The notes under the pieces: generated by a model
The model's database searches: none
The model's input: the letters and a program-made list of their open reading frames with translations, nothing else
Told to the model about the DNA's origin: nothing
Source: Streptomyces pyxinicus
GTDB taxonomy: Bacteria > Actinomycetota > Actinomycetes > Streptomycetales > Streptomycetaceae
Length of the DNA stretch: 64,000 bases
Reading direction: 5' to 3'
NCBI RefSeq assembly: GCF_024753135.1
Contig: NZ_JANUGP010000009.1
Coordinates: forward strand, 1 to 64,000
Part shown: piece by piece, positions 1 to 10,722 of the stretch
How positions within the stretch are numbered: position 1 is the stretch's first letter
Layout of the letters: the number at the start of each line of letters is the position of its first letter
Position numbers and translations under genes: made by a program

Positions 1-366
1 CGAGTACGGGTCCTGGAAGATCATCTGGATCTCGGAGCGGATCGGCGCCAGCTCTTTGCGCGAGGCGTGGCTGATGTCCCGGCCCTGGTAGGTGATCGTG
101 CCGCTGGTCGGCTCCATCAGCCGGGTGATCAGCCGGCCGGTGGTCGACTTGCCGCAGCCCGACTCGCCGACCAGACCGAAGCTCTCGCCCGCGTGCACGG
201 TCAGGTCCAGGCCGTCCACGGCCTGTACGGCGCCCACGGTACGGCGGATCGGGAAGCCGCCCTTGACCGGGAAGTGCTTGGTCAGCCCCGAGACCCGCAG
301 CAGCGGCTCCCCGTCCGCGCCGGCGCTCTTCTCGCGGGGGGCCGGGAGGACCAGGTCCTCTTTCAT
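1..366 (-). CDS. bldKE: Oligopeptide ABC transporter ATP-binding protein, BldKE/DppF-like (3' end outside window)
   Basis: This is the N-terminal ~122 residues of an ABC ATPase; the C-terminus lies beyond the left edge. After a 20-residue leader it reads [16 protein letters not shown], then the Walker [13 protein letters not shown] and the Q-loop region IQMIFQDPY. The insert with [11 protein letters not shown] is typical of the DppF/OppF branch. The ATG at 366 follows an AGGAGGAC ribosome site and lies 20 bp downstream of the previous gene's stop. It is the last gene of a permease-lipoprotein-permease-ATPase-ATPase operon, the order of Streptomyces bldKA-E. The protein should energise peptide import at the inner face of the membrane. 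The bldK name rests on gene order and on typA next door; the DppF-type assignment is firm. Confidence 0.8.
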   Translation of the reverse strand, partial: MKEDLVLPAPREKSAGADGEPLLRVSGLTKHFPVKGGFPIRRTVGAVQAVDGLDLTVHAGESFGLVGESGCGKSTTGRLITRLMEPTSGTITYQGRDISHASRKELAPIRSEIQMIFQDPYS

Positions 367-385
367 GACGGTGTCCTCCTATGAC

Positions 386-1450
386 CTAGCCCAGTCGGGG
401 CTTGATCTCCTCGACGAAGATGGTCCGCTTCTGGTCGGCGGTGAGATGGCAGGCCGACGCCCGGTCCGGGCCCAGCAGCGGGCGCTCGTTCACACAGCGA
501 CCGGCGCCCGCCACCCGGTCCTGGAAGGTGCAGCGCGGGTGGAAGCGGCAGCCGGACGGCGGGTTGAGCAGCGAGGGCGGGGATCCGGGGATCGGGGACA
601 GCTGGGCGTGCGGGTCGGAGTCGAGGCGCGGCATCGAGTTGAGCAGACCCCAGGTGTAGGGGTGCTGGGGCGCGCGCAGCACCTGGTCCGTCGTGCCGCG
701 CTCCACCGCGCCGCCCGCGTACATCACCATGATGTCGTCGGCCATGTCGGCGATCACGCCGAGGTCGTGGGTGATGAAGACGATGCCGGAGCCGAACTCC
801 TGCTGGAGGTCCTTGAGCAGGTCGAGGATCTGGGCCTGGACCGTCACGTCGAGGGCCGTCGTCGGTTCGTCGGCGATCAGCAGGTCGGGGTCGCAGACCA
901 GGGCCATGGCGATCATCGCCCGCTGGCGCATACCGCCGGAGAACTGGTGCGGGTAGTCCCCCGCGCGCTCCCGGGGGTTGGGGATGCCGACCTTGCCGAG
1001 CATGTCCACGGCGCGCGCCCAGGCCACCTTCTTGGCGGCGCCGGTGTGCTTCATGTACGGCTCGGCGATCTGCCGGCCCACGGTGTAGTACGGGGAGAGC
1101 GCGGTGAGCGGGTCCTGGAAGATCATGGCGACCTTGTTGCCGCGCAGCTTCTCCATCTCGGACTCACGGGCCGTGATCAGCTCCTGGCCGTCCAGCAGGA
1201 TCTCGCCCTCGACCGTGCTGAACATCGGGTTGTGCAGGCCGAGGATGGTCAGGTTGGTCACCGACTTGCCGGACCCGGACTCGCCCACGATGCCCAGCGT
1301 CCTGCCGCGCTCCAGGTCGAAGGAGAGCCCGTCCACGGCCTGGACGACGCCGTCCTCGGTCTTGAAGCTGACGTGCAGGTCCCGTACCGAGAGCAGGGGC
1401 CCGGTGCCGGCCGGGTTCGGAGCGCCGGCTTCCTTGGTGAGAGTGGTCAC
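386..1450 (-). CDS. bldKD: Oligopeptide ABC transporter ATP-binding protein, BldKD/DppD-like
   Basis: A 354-residue ABC ATPase of the OppD/DppD family. Walker A is [10 protein letters not shown] near residue 55, the signature is [15 protein letters not shown], and Walker B is [12 protein letters not shown]. The C-terminal oligopeptide-transporter extension carries the SGCRFHPRC cysteine motif of the family. The start is GTG at 1450 behind AGGAGC; the upstream permease stops only 10 bp earlier, so the two are surely co-translated. It should pair with the neighbouring DppF-like ATPase to form the heterodimeric motor. In S. coelicolor the bldK importer takes up an extracellular oligopeptide needed for aerial growth (established); that this operon is its ortholog is an inference. 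Confidence 0.88.
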   Translation of the reverse strand: MTTLTKEAGAPNPAGTGPLLSVRDLHVSFKTEDGVVQAVDGLSFDLERGRTLGIVGESGSGKSVTNLTILGLHNPMFSTVEGEILLDGQELITARESEMEKLRGNKVAMIFQDPLTALSPYYTVGRQIAEPYMKHTGAAKKVAWARAVDMLGKVGIPNPRERAGDYPHQFSGGMRQRAMIAMALVCDPDLLIADEPTTALDVTVQAQILDLLKDLQQEFGSGIVFITHDLGVIADMADDIMVMYAGGAVERGTTDQVLRAPQHPYTWGLLNSMPRLDSDPHAQLSPIPGSPPSLLNPPSGCRFHPRCTFQDRVAGAGRCVNERPLLGPDRASACHLTADQKRTIFVEEIKPRLG

Positions 1451-1460
1451 GACAGTGCTC

Positions 1461-2441
1461 CTAGGCGAGCCGCACGCGCGGGTCGATGAAGGCGTAGGCG
1501 GCGTCGACGATGATGTTGAACAGCAGGATCATGGTGGCGGAGAAGAGCATCACGCCGAGCAGCAGCGGAAGGTCGCTGAAGAAGACGGACTGCACGGCGA
1601 GCTGGCCCAGGCCCGGCAGCGAGAAGGTGTACTCGGTGATGATGGCGCCGCCGAGCAGCGAGCCGAGGTCGATGCCGAAGATGGTGACGATCGGGATCAG
1701 CGAACCGCGCCAGGCGTAGCGGAAGAAGACGTACCGCCGGGACATGCCCTTGGCGCGGGCGGTGCGGACGTGCTCCTCCTGGAGCTGTTCGATCATCGAG
1801 GACCGCGACATACGGGTGTACTGCGCCGCGAAGATCGTGGAGAGGACCACCCACGGGATGATCAGTCCCGCGAACCAGGTGGCGGGGTCCTTGGTGAAGT
1901 CGGTGTACGACGGCTTGTCGAACCAGTGGGTCTGGTAGACGAGGATGGCCAGCGCGAGCGGGCCGAGGAAGTAGATCTGCAACGCGCTGACGATCATGGC
2001 GCCGCCGGTCGCCGCCTTGTCGATCAGCGTGCCGCGCCGCCAGGCGGCGAGCAGCCCGGTGCCGAGCCCGACGATCAGGAAGCACACGGCCGCGCCGAGG
2101 GTGAGCGAGACGGTGGTGGGCAGCCGGTCCATCAGCGTGCCCCAGACCTGCTCGTTGGTGTGGTACGAGTAGCCGAAGCAGGGGGCGGGGCACGGGCCCT
2201 GGGCGAACTGGTCGCTGCCCATGACGAGGTTGTGCAGGAAGATGCCGTACTGCTCGGGGATGGACTTGTCCAGGCCGAGCACGTGATGGATGTTCGCGAT
2301 GCTGTCCGGGTTGCAGGTCTTGCCGCACATCAGCAGTGCCGGGTCCCGGGGCACCCCGAAGAACAGCAGGAACGTGACGATGCTCAGCAGGAACAGGATG
2401 ACGACGGCACCGATGATCCGGCGGACGAGGAAGCGCAGCAT
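1461..2441 (-). CDS. bldKC: Oligopeptide ABC transporter permease, BldKC/DppB-like
   Basis: A 326-residue integral membrane permease of the DppB/OppB type. It begins [28 protein letters not shown], the usual first helix and DppB N-terminus, followed by a large external loop containing a Cys-rich segment ([11 protein letters not shown]) and then five further hydrophobic segments. The EAA-type cytoplasmic loop reads [24 protein letters not shown]. It sits between the lipoprotein gene and the first ATPase gene in one minus-strand operon. The pair of cysteines in the first extracellular loop and a second Cys pair (GPCPAPCFG) could form disulfides; that is an inference. Confidence 0.88.
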   Translation of the reverse strand: MLRFLVRRIIGAVVILFLLSIVTFLLFFGVPRDPALLMCGKTCNPDSIANIHHVLGLDKSIPEQYGIFLHNLVMGSDQFAQGPCPAPCFGYSYHTNEQVWGTLMDRLPTTVSLTLGAAVCFLIVGLGTGLLAAWRRGTLIDKAATGGAMIVSALQIYFLGPLALAILVYQTHWFDKPSYTDFTKDPATWFAGLIIPWVVLSTIFAAQYTRMSRSSMIEQLQEEHVRTARAKGMSRRYVFFRYAWRGSLIPIVTIFGIDLGSLLGGAIITEYTFSLPGLGQLAVQSVFFSDLPLLLGVMLFSATMILLFNIIVDAAYAFIDPRVRLA

Positions 2442-2530
2442 GACAGGTGGCAGCTCTCAGACGTCGGCGGTCCGGGCGGTACCCGGCGCACCCGTGGGGT
2501 GAGGGCGCGCCGGGTACCGGCGGTGGACGG

Positions 2531-4339
2531 TTACTTGATGTAGAGACGACGCGGGTCGATGCCGCCGATCACGTCGTCGTAGACGAGCCCGCCGACCTTG
2601 GACCCGGCGATCTGGGTCTGCTTGTAGTAGGCGGTCGGGACGACGTTGACGACGTCCTTGACGATGTACTGGTCGAGCTTCTCCCACTCGGCCGCCGACT
2701 TGACCGGGTCGGTGATCTTGTTGATCCGGTCGATCTCGCTGTTGACCTTCGGGTCGTTGACCTGCGAGTAGTTCTGCGCGCCGTCGGCGATCACGCGGCC
2801 GTCGTACAGCGGCGGGATCACGGTCGAGGCGGACGGCCAGTCGGCGCCCCACGCGGTGTGGAAGATGTCGTAGGTGTTGTTCAGCTTGGAGACCTGGTCG
2901 TAGAAGGTCTCGGCCGGGATCTCCTGGCGCTGGACGTTGAAGCCGGCCTTCTTCAGGCCCGCCGCCATGGCGGTGGAGTACTGCTGGCCCTCAGGGGTGT
3001 TGATGTAGCCGAAGGTCAGCTTCATGTTGAGCTTGCCGGCCTTCTTCAGCAGTTCCTTGGCCTTCTCCGGGTCACCGGCCGGCTTCTTCTTCTTGCCGAA
3101 CGGGTCGAAGGCGGAGTCGTAGCCGGAGACGGTCGGGGAGATCAGCCCGCCCGCGACCTCCATGGCGTCGTTGCCGCCGTAGGCACGCACGAAGGGGGTG
3201 ATCGGCAGGGCGTAGGCGATGGCCTCGCGGACCGTCTTGTCCTTCATGGCCGGGTGGCTCATGTTGATGTTCATCTGGCCCACGTACGGCTGGTAGCCGG
3301 AGACAGTGCGGGACTTGAGCTTCGCGTCGCGCAGCACCTGGGACAGGTTGCCCGCGTCCACCTGGTTGTTGAAGCTGACGCCGGTCTGGTCCGCGCCGCT
3401 GTCGGCGAGCAGGGCCTTGGTGGAGGTCTCGAACTGCTGGTTGAACGTGATGTTGAACTTGTCCACGTACTGGTGGCGGATCGGGTCCGTCTTCGGGTCC
3501 CAGTTGGTGTTCTTGACCAGCACCATCGACTTGCCGGACTTGAACGACTGGACCTTGTAGGGGCCGGTCGTGACCGGCGCCTTGTCGTACTTCTCCTTGG
3601 TGTCGCCCTTCTCCGAGACCACCGCGTAGCCCGCCATGGCCAGCGCGTAGGGCAGGTCGGGGTGCGGGGTCTTGAAGTGGAAGACGATCGTCTTGTCGTC
3701 CGGCGTCTCCAGCAGGGAGCCGGGCAGGTGCTTGCCGTTGTACGGGCCGTCCTTGAGGAGCTTGCGGTAGGCCGTGCCCGGGGTGTCGGCCAGCCACTGC
3801 TGGAGGTAGGTCGGGCCCTGGTTGATGAAGGGCGCGAACAGGCGCTCGACGGTGTGCCTGACGTCCTTGGACGTGATCGGCGAGCCGTTGGCGAACTTGA
3901 TGCCGTCCTTGAGGGTGTACTTCCAGGTCTTGCCGCCGTCGGTGGTGGTGCCCGCGTCGGTGGCGAGGTCGCCGACCACCTCGTGCTTGCTGCCGTCGCC
4001 GCTGGTGGCCTTGTAACCCGTCAGGCCGCGGTGGATGAGGGAGGCGAGGGAGCCCTCGTCCGAGACGTAGATCTGGGCCGGGTCGAGGTGGGCGTAGCTG
4101 TCGCGCTGGAGCACCTCCATCGTGCCGCCGGACTTGGCGCCGGGCACGTCCGCGGCCGGGCCGGTGGAGTCGGCGGCGTCGCCGAACCTGATGGACGCCT
4201 GCTGCCGCTTGGCGTTCTCCTGCTGCTTCTTGTCGTCGCCGCTGCCGTCGCTGCCGCCCTTGCTGCAACCGGTGAGCACAAGCGCTCCGGCCGCGAGCAC
4301 GGAGAGTGCGCCGTAGACATGGCGTCCGCCCCTACTCAT
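2531..4339 (-). CDS. bldKB: Oligopeptide-binding lipoprotein, BldKB-like (SBP family 5)
   Basis: A 602-residue extracellular peptide-binding protein. I chose the ATG at 4339 because it gives a compact lipoprotein signal (MSRGGRHVYGALSVLAAGALVLTGC, shown here only to define the start) with lipobox LTGC at residues 21-24. An upstream in-frame ATG at 4369 lies inside a direct repeat and has no ribosome site. The mature protein begins with a hydrophilic linker and then the family 5 domain, including the usual WTYTLKDGIKFANGSPI-type segment. It should capture oligopeptides on the cell surface and pass them to the two permeases. It lies second in the operon, as bldKB does in S. coelicolor, where it binds the extracellular morphogenetic signal. 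Peptide specificity cannot be read from sequence. Confidence 0.85.
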   Translation of the reverse strand: MSRGGRHVYGALSVLAAGALVLTGCSKGGSDGSGDDKKQQENAKRQQASIRFGDAADSTGPAADVPGAKSGGTMEVLQRDSYAHLDPAQIYVSDEGSLASLIHRGLTGYKATSGDGSKHEVVGDLATDAGTTTDGGKTWKYTLKDGIKFANGSPITSKDVRHTVERLFAPFINQGPTYLQQWLADTPGTAYRKLLKDGPYNGKHLPGSLLETPDDKTIVFHFKTPHPDLPYALAMAGYAVVSEKGDTKEKYDKAPVTTGPYKVQSFKSGKSMVLVKNTNWDPKTDPIRHQYVDKFNITFNQQFETSTKALLADSGADQTGVSFNNQVDAGNLSQVLRDAKLKSRTVSGYQPYVGQMNINMSHPAMKDKTVREAIAYALPITPFVRAYGGNDAMEVAGGLISPTVSGYDSAFDPFGKKKKPAGDPEKAKELLKKAGKLNMKLTFGYINTPEGQQYSTAMAAGLKKAGFNVQRQEIPAETFYDQVSKLNNTYDIFHTAWGADWPSASTVIPPLYDGRVIADGAQNYSQVNDPKVNSEIDRINKITDPVKSAAEWEKLDQYIVKDVVNVVPTAYYKQTQIAGSKVGGLVYDDVIGGIDPRRLYIK

Positions 4340-4360
4340 CACGAAGATTCCCACCCATCT

Positions 4361-4396
4361 GTGTGTCACCAGTGCGCTGTGTGTGTCACCAGTGCG
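4361..4396. repeat. 16-bp direct repeat, two copies, in the bldKA-bldKB intergenic region
   Basis: GTGTGTCACCAGTGCG occurs exactly at 4361-4376 and again at 4381-4396, a 20-bp period (about two helical turns). It lies just upstream of the bldKB-like start, inside the transcribed spacer between the permease and lipoprotein genes. It could be a protein-binding pair or a simple duplication. Confidence 0.9.
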
Positions 4397-4465
4397 AAAA
4401 GAAAACTGCGGTAAGCGCAGTCGGAGAGAACGGAACTGACGTCCCGTGTGATTGCGGTGCTGAGG

Positions 4466-5500
4466 TCAGCGCGCGGTCTTGGGATCGAATGCGTCTCTGA
4501 CCGAGTCCCCGAGCAGGTTGAACGCGACGACGAAGATGATCATCGAGATGCCGGGGAAGAACATGTAGGTGATGTCGTTCTGCATCACCAGTTCGGTGGA
4601 CGCCTTGGAGAACATCTGCCCCCAGTCCGGCGTCGGTTCGACGATGCCGACGCCCAGGTAGGACAGGCCGGCCTCGGCGGTCACGAAGCCCGGGAGCAGG
4701 TACGTCGACTGCACGAGCAGCGGGGTGACGATGTTCGGCAGGATCTCCTTGCGGATGATCCGCCACGGCGAGGCCCCGCTGACCTTGGCCGCCTCGATGA
4801 ACTCCCGTTCCCGCAGGGCGAGTGCGGTGCCGCGCAGCAGGCGCCCGAGGCCCATCCAGCCCAGGAACCACTGGACGAGGATCAGCGCCACCACCCGGAC
4901 GTAGGTGGGGGTCTCGTCACGGGGGCTGACGAACAGCGAGACCACGACCGGCATGCTCGCGATGAAGAACAGCTGCGCGGGGAAGGCGAGCAGGAAGTCG
5001 ATGAACCGGCCGAGGAAGTAGTCGGTCTTGCCGCCGACATAGCCGGCGGTGACGCCGAGCAGAATGCCGGTGACGACCACGGCGAGGGTGACGGCGACCG
5101 AGATCATCAGCGAGGTGCGGATGCCGTAGATCAGCTTGGTGAAGACGTCGTAGCCGTTGCCGGGTTCCAGGCCGAACCAGAACTCGCCGCTGATACCGCC
5201 GTTGGGCTGCACCGGCACGCCCGCGCTGTCGAACAGCTCCGGGCGCTCGTCCGCGTACACCGTGTACGGGTTCTTGCCGTAGAGCTTGGAGATCAGCGGG
5301 GCCAGCAGGCCGACCAGGAAGAAGAAGCCCACGACGTAGGCCGAGATCACGCCGGTGCGGTCTCGCTTGAATCGCGTCCACATCAGCTGGCCGGGTGACC
5401 GGCCTTCGAGCTTGACGGTGTCGCTCTTCGTCTCCGGCTGCGGTTCGCCGTCGACGACGACCGACGTCCCGCCGCCCTCAATGTCGATAGGACTTGTCAC
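4466..5500 (-). CDS. bldKA: Oligopeptide ABC transporter permease, BldKA/DppC-like
   Basis: A 344-residue permease of the DppC/OppC type and the first gene of the importer operon. An acidic ~40-residue cytoplasmic N-terminus precedes the first helix (ISAYVVGFFFLVGLLAPLI). The EAA loop reads EREFIEAAKVSGASPWRIIRKEILPN, and five further helices follow. The family signature DAFDPK lies at the C-terminus. The start is GTG at 5500; no strong ribosome site is visible, and a 0.5-kb gene-free stretch lies upstream. Having a permease gene before the lipoprotein gene is unusual for dpp/opp operons but is the bldK order. Confidence 0.88.
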   Translation of the reverse strand: MTSPIDIEGGGTSVVVDGEPQPETKSDTVKLEGRSPGQLMWTRFKRDRTGVISAYVVGFFFLVGLLAPLISKLYGKNPYTVYADERPELFDSAGVPVQPNGGISGEFWFGLEPGNGYDVFTKLIYGIRTSLMISVAVTLAVVVTGILLGVTAGYVGGKTDYFLGRFIDFLLAFPAQLFFIASMPVVVSLFVSPRDETPTYVRVVALILVQWFLGWMGLGRLLRGTALALREREFIEAAKVSGASPWRIIRKEILPNIVTPLLVQSTYLLPGFVTAEAGLSYLGVGIVEPTPDWGQMFSKASTELVMQNDITYMFFPGISMIIFVVAFNLLGDSVRDAFDPKTAR

Positions 5501-6014
5501 GGTTCGTCCGTTTCACAGGTATGGGTGTGAGAGGTGCCCGGGCATGCCGGGGCCGCGCGGAACCGCAGTCGGACGCGCGTAGTTCTACAGCCGAATCACA
5601 CCGCTGGAAGCGACGAACTGACCCACCTGGTGCTTGTGACACCGCGCATGGGGGGTTCCTCCTCATGACTTCACGTGTTCACCAACAGGAGGGGGTTACC
5701 GTCTACCCTCCGACACCCCTGACGGAGGGTCAGACACCCCCTGGTGCTCGTGAGTCGGCGCGCTGTCCCCACAGCACGAGACCCATTGACCCGAGCGCTA
5801 CGCGGCTAACTATCTGCCATGAGCCAGGTGGCGACCACCGTCTTTAAATCTCAATTCAGTCACGGCTGCGCCGGAGAACTTCCAAAAACTGGACAAACTG
5901 TTCGAGGGGAGAAGGCCACGAAACGGACGTGTTACATGGCTATCGGTCCAGGATCTCCGCATTTCGGACACCGAACCCCGGGTGTTCGATCATCCGTCAC
6001 CGGAAAACGGGTTG
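5501..6014. other. Gene-free promoter region upstream of the bldK-like operon
   Basis: About 510 bp with no credible coding frame and lower GC than its surroundings. It must contain the promoter of the minus-strand importer operon. Visible structure: an 8-bp inverted repeat (ACCCTCCG at 5705-5712 with CGGAGGGT at 5723-5730), and CCTGGTGCTYGTGA at 5626-5639 and again at 5740-5753. I could not place -10/-35 boxes confidently. Confidence 0.6.
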
Positions 6015-6053
6015 AAAAAAGCCCGGGTCCCCCCAACGGGGGGGACCCGGGCT
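6015..6053 (-). terminator. Intrinsic terminator of typA
   Basis: A 15-bp perfect stem (6020-6034 paired with 6039-6053) closes a 4-nt loop. Read on the minus strand it is followed by six T residues (the A-run at 6015-6020). It starts 15 bp after the typA stop. It is one of the clearest rho-independent terminators in the window. Confidence 0.95.
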
Positions 6054-6067
6054 CAAATGCCCCTCGG

Positions 6068-7984
<1,917 letters not shown>

Positions 7985-8146
7985 ATTGCGACGTACTCCC
8001 GGAGTGTGAGGAAGGCCCTCTAGGTACGTCCGTGTGACGCGGGCCCTGCCGGGCTTGACATGCCACGGCCTCACCCCATGTTACGTGGCCCCGAGGGGGG
8101 AGGCCTCCGCAGGGCCACGCGGCCCCTCGCGCGGGGCGCTCCCGGC

Positions 8147-10297
8147 TCAGCTGTGCGAGGGGCTCGGGGCGACCTTCGCCCCCTTCTTCAGGTAGCCCAT
8201 GTCCTCGTAGACCGGTGTCTGGAAACCGAACGCCCCGGCGTTGACCAGGTTCTTCCTCACGCCCACCAGCTGGGGCCGCTGGTAGAGCGGGATCGAGCCT
8301 GCCGCCGCCCAGATCCGCGCGTCGGCCTTGCGGATCAGCGAGCGCGCCTCGCCCTCGTCCAGGGTGGCCGCCGCCTGGTCGAAGAGCTGGTCGACCTGGT
8401 CGGTACCGACCCGCGTGTAGTTCTGTTCGACGTTGACGGACCCGTCGGCCGAGGGCACCGGCTTGGCGTAGATGGGGCGGGCGTCGGTGGCCGGGAAGGC
8501 GGAGGCCGGCCAGGAGTAGAGGGCGAGGTCGTAGTCCCCGGAGGCGATGTGGTCCTTGAAGTAGCTCTCGTCCGACACCTTGGTGATCGTCGACCGGATG
8601 CCGACCCGCTCCAGCATCGCGCCGATCCGCTCGGCGACCGTGTTCAGCGTCTCGGAGCCGGGCCCGGAGGGCAGCACGAAGCGCAGCGCGAGCGGCTTGC
8701 CGTCCTTGGCGAGCGGCGCGGCGGGGGCGGCGGCCGGCGCGGCCGTGCCCTTGGGGGCGTAGGCACCGGGCGCGCCGCCGTGCTTGCCCTCCTGCGCGAG
8801 GTGCCGCTCGCCCTCCTCGCCGCCCTCGTGCTGCTTGCCCTTGCCGTCCTCGCCGACGATGTACTCGCCGTCCGTGCCGCCCTCGGACTTCTCCTCGTCC
8901 TTCTTCCCGCTGTCGCCGCTCTCCGGTCCGGCCGCCTTCTCCCCCTTCTTCGGCTCCTTGACCGGGCCGCCGGGCACCCAGCCGGCGTCGGCGAGCAGCG
9001 CCTGGGCCTCCTTGGTGTCCTGGCCGCCGACGGCACCGCTGCCGTCGGCGTAGGCGGGCTGCCCGGACAGGGCGAGGTGGCTGCCGACCGGTACGGCGGG
9101 CAGCCCGAGCGGGGTGAGGACCAGCCGGGCCAGTTCGTCGCGGTCCAGCGCGCGGGCGACGGCCCGGCGGACCCGCTCGTCGGTGAGCGGGCCGGAGGCG
9201 CCGTTGAGGGCGAGCTGGGTGTAGGCGGGCTCCAGCGAGCGGCGGACGTCGAAGTCCTTCAGCTCCTGCTGCTCCTTCAGGTACGTCGTGACGGCCTTGG
9301 CGAGCTTCTCGCGCCCGGCCTTCACCTTCCCGGAGGGGAAGCCGTGCGCGAGCGCCCAGGAGCGCAGCTTCTTCACGGAGGTCTTGCCGCTGCCCTGGAA
9401 GGGGGAACCGCTCTTGCCGCTGACGGCCAGGCCGATCCGCTGGGCCTCGGCGGCGTCGATCTCGGCGAGGTCCACGCTGCCGTCGGCGAGCGCGCCGGCC
9501 CGCTTGTCGCGGGAGACGGCGTGCAGCACGATCTCGTTCAGCTTGGCCGGCTCGCCCCACCAGCGCGGGTTGCGGGTGAGGACCACGTCCTTCTTCGCGG
9601 TGTCGACCTTGCCGACCCGGAAGGGCCCGGCGCTGACGTTCAGCTTGCGCCGGGCGCCGTCGTTGAAGGCGTCCGGGGTGCCCATGACGTCCTTCGGGTA
9701 CAGCGGGGAGAACAGCGACTTCCAGTCGGCGTAGGGGCGCGAGAAGGTGACCTGGACCTGGAGGTCGTTGGCGCCGCGCTCGATCTTGGCGATGCGGTCG
9801 TACCCGGCGTTGCGGGCGGTCCAGTAGGCGCTGTCCTTGCCGGACAGGGCGCGCCACTGGGCGACGAAGTCGGCGGCGCCGATCTCCCGGCCGTCGCTCC
9901 AGACGGCCTGCTGGTTCAGCTTGTACTGGACCACCTGGCGCGGTTCGGTCTCGATGACCTTGGCCGACTCCAGGTAGGCGGGGTTGGCCACCGGGCGGCC
10001 GTCGGCGTCGAGCCGGAACATCGACGGCAGCACGGCCTGGGCGACCCGGGTGGTGCCGGCGTCGGCGTCGGCCTGGAAGGTGTTCAGCGTCTCCGGCACG
10101 GCGTCCACGGCCCACTTCAGGGTGCCGCCGTCGGCGACCTTGTCGCGGGCGACGAGGGCGATGTCCTGGCCCGCGAGGGGCTTGCTGGGCTCCTCGTCGG
10201 AGCCGCAGCCGGTGAGCAGCGGCACCGCGAGCGCGCCCGCGGTGAGGAAGGCGACCGAGCGCGTGACCGCGCGCGGACCGACGCCGTCGTAGGACAT
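8147..10297 (-). CDS. Orphan solute-binding lipoprotein, SBP family 5, with charged internal linker
   Basis: A 716-residue secreted lipoprotein with lipobox LLTGC at residues 28-32. It belongs to the peptide/nickel-type family 5 binding proteins (GGTLKWAVDAVPETLNTF near the N-terminus and the LPLYQRPQLVGVRKNL end). No permease or ATPase gene is adjacent, so it may feed the neighbouring bldK-like importer or act alone. Residues ~440-530 form a Gly/Lys/Glu/Asp-rich insertion and then an Ala/Pro stretch that splits the binding fold; ordinary members are 500-600 residues and lack it. The start is ATG at 10297, followed upstream by a 19-bp direct repeat. Confidence 0.85.
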   Translation of the reverse strand: MSYDGVGPRAVTRSVAFLTAGALAVPLLTGCGSDEEPSKPLAGQDIALVARDKVADGGTLKWAVDAVPETLNTFQADADAGTTRVAQAVLPSMFRLDADGRPVANPAYLESAKVIETEPRQVVQYKLNQQAVWSDGREIGAADFVAQWRALSGKDSAYWTARNAGYDRIAKIERGANDLQVQVTFSRPYADWKSLFSPLYPKDVMGTPDAFNDGARRKLNVSAGPFRVGKVDTAKKDVVLTRNPRWWGEPAKLNEIVLHAVSRDKRAGALADGSVDLAEIDAAEAQRIGLAVSGKSGSPFQGSGKTSVKKLRSWALAHGFPSGKVKAGREKLAKAVTTYLKEQQELKDFDVRRSLEPAYTQLALNGASGPLTDERVRRAVARALDRDELARLVLTPLGLPAVPVGSHLALSGQPAYADGSGAVGGQDTKEAQALLADAGWVPGGPVKEPKKGEKAAGPESGDSGKKDEEKSEGGTDGEYIVGEDGKGKQHEGGEEGERHLAQEGKHGGAPGAYAPKGTAAPAAAPAAPLAKDGKPLALRFVLPSGPGSETLNTVAERIGAMLERVGIRSTITKVSDESYFKDHIASGDYDLALYSWPASAFPATDARPIYAKPVPSADGSVNVEQNYTRVGTDQVDQLFDQAAATLDEGEARSLIRKADARIWAAAGSIPLYQRPQLVGVRKNLVNAGAFGFQTPVYEDMGYLKKGAKVAPSPSHS

Positions 10298-10341
10298 CTC
10301 TGCTACCTCCGGAAGGCCGCGGGCTCTGTGCTCACTTGTGT

Positions 10342-10386
10342 CGGTATGTGGAGCTGATCACTTATGGCGGTATATGGAGCTGATCA
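10342..10386. repeat. 19-bp direct repeat upstream of the orphan lipoprotein gene
   Basis: CGGTATGTGGAGCTGATCA (10342-10360) recurs as CGGTATATGGAGCTGATCA (10368-10386), one mismatch, 26-bp period. Each copy ends in the palindrome TGATCA. The pair lies 45-90 bp upstream of the lipoprotein start on the minus strand, where a promoter or operator is expected. Confidence 0.85.
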
Positions 10387-10722
10387 GATCTATGCGGCCA
10401 CTGAAGAGGAAAGGTTCCGGCGAGGCCGGGAGACACGGCGGGACGGGGCGCCAAGCCCACCCGTGCGGCGCAACACCCGGGGCAGGCCGCCCGGTCGTGC
10501 CGGAGCCGTGTGCGTGTGGGGCACGCCGTGACCGGGCACGACGACATCACCTCGGTCCAGCGGTGCCTGGACGACCTCCACCGCCCGCCGGCCCGGCCTC
10601 GTCACCCTCTCGGACACGCCCTGCGACATCACCCTGCGGACGGACTCGGACGACGAGGGCCTGGGCGCCCGCGACCGCGGCGCCCCCTCAGCTCAGCGCC
10701 CATCCGCGCCGATCCGCGCCGG
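10387..10722 (+). pseudogene. Possible frameshifted gene fragment in a 0.4-kb gap
   Basis: No intact gene fills this gap. From about 10528 the plus strand reads with good Streptomyces codon bias as VTGHDDITSVQRCLDDLH, then loses the bias, and the next frame continues coding-like as LVTLSDTPCDITLRTDSDD before running into the convergent gene. This looks like one coding stretch broken by a frameshift near 10590. I do not recognise the product. It could also be chance in GC-rich DNA. Confidence 0.3.

Noticed and set aside
2531..4369. The lipoprotein start at 4369
   Set aside because: It would put ten hydrophilic residues before the signal sequence and lies inside a direct repeat without a ribosome site.
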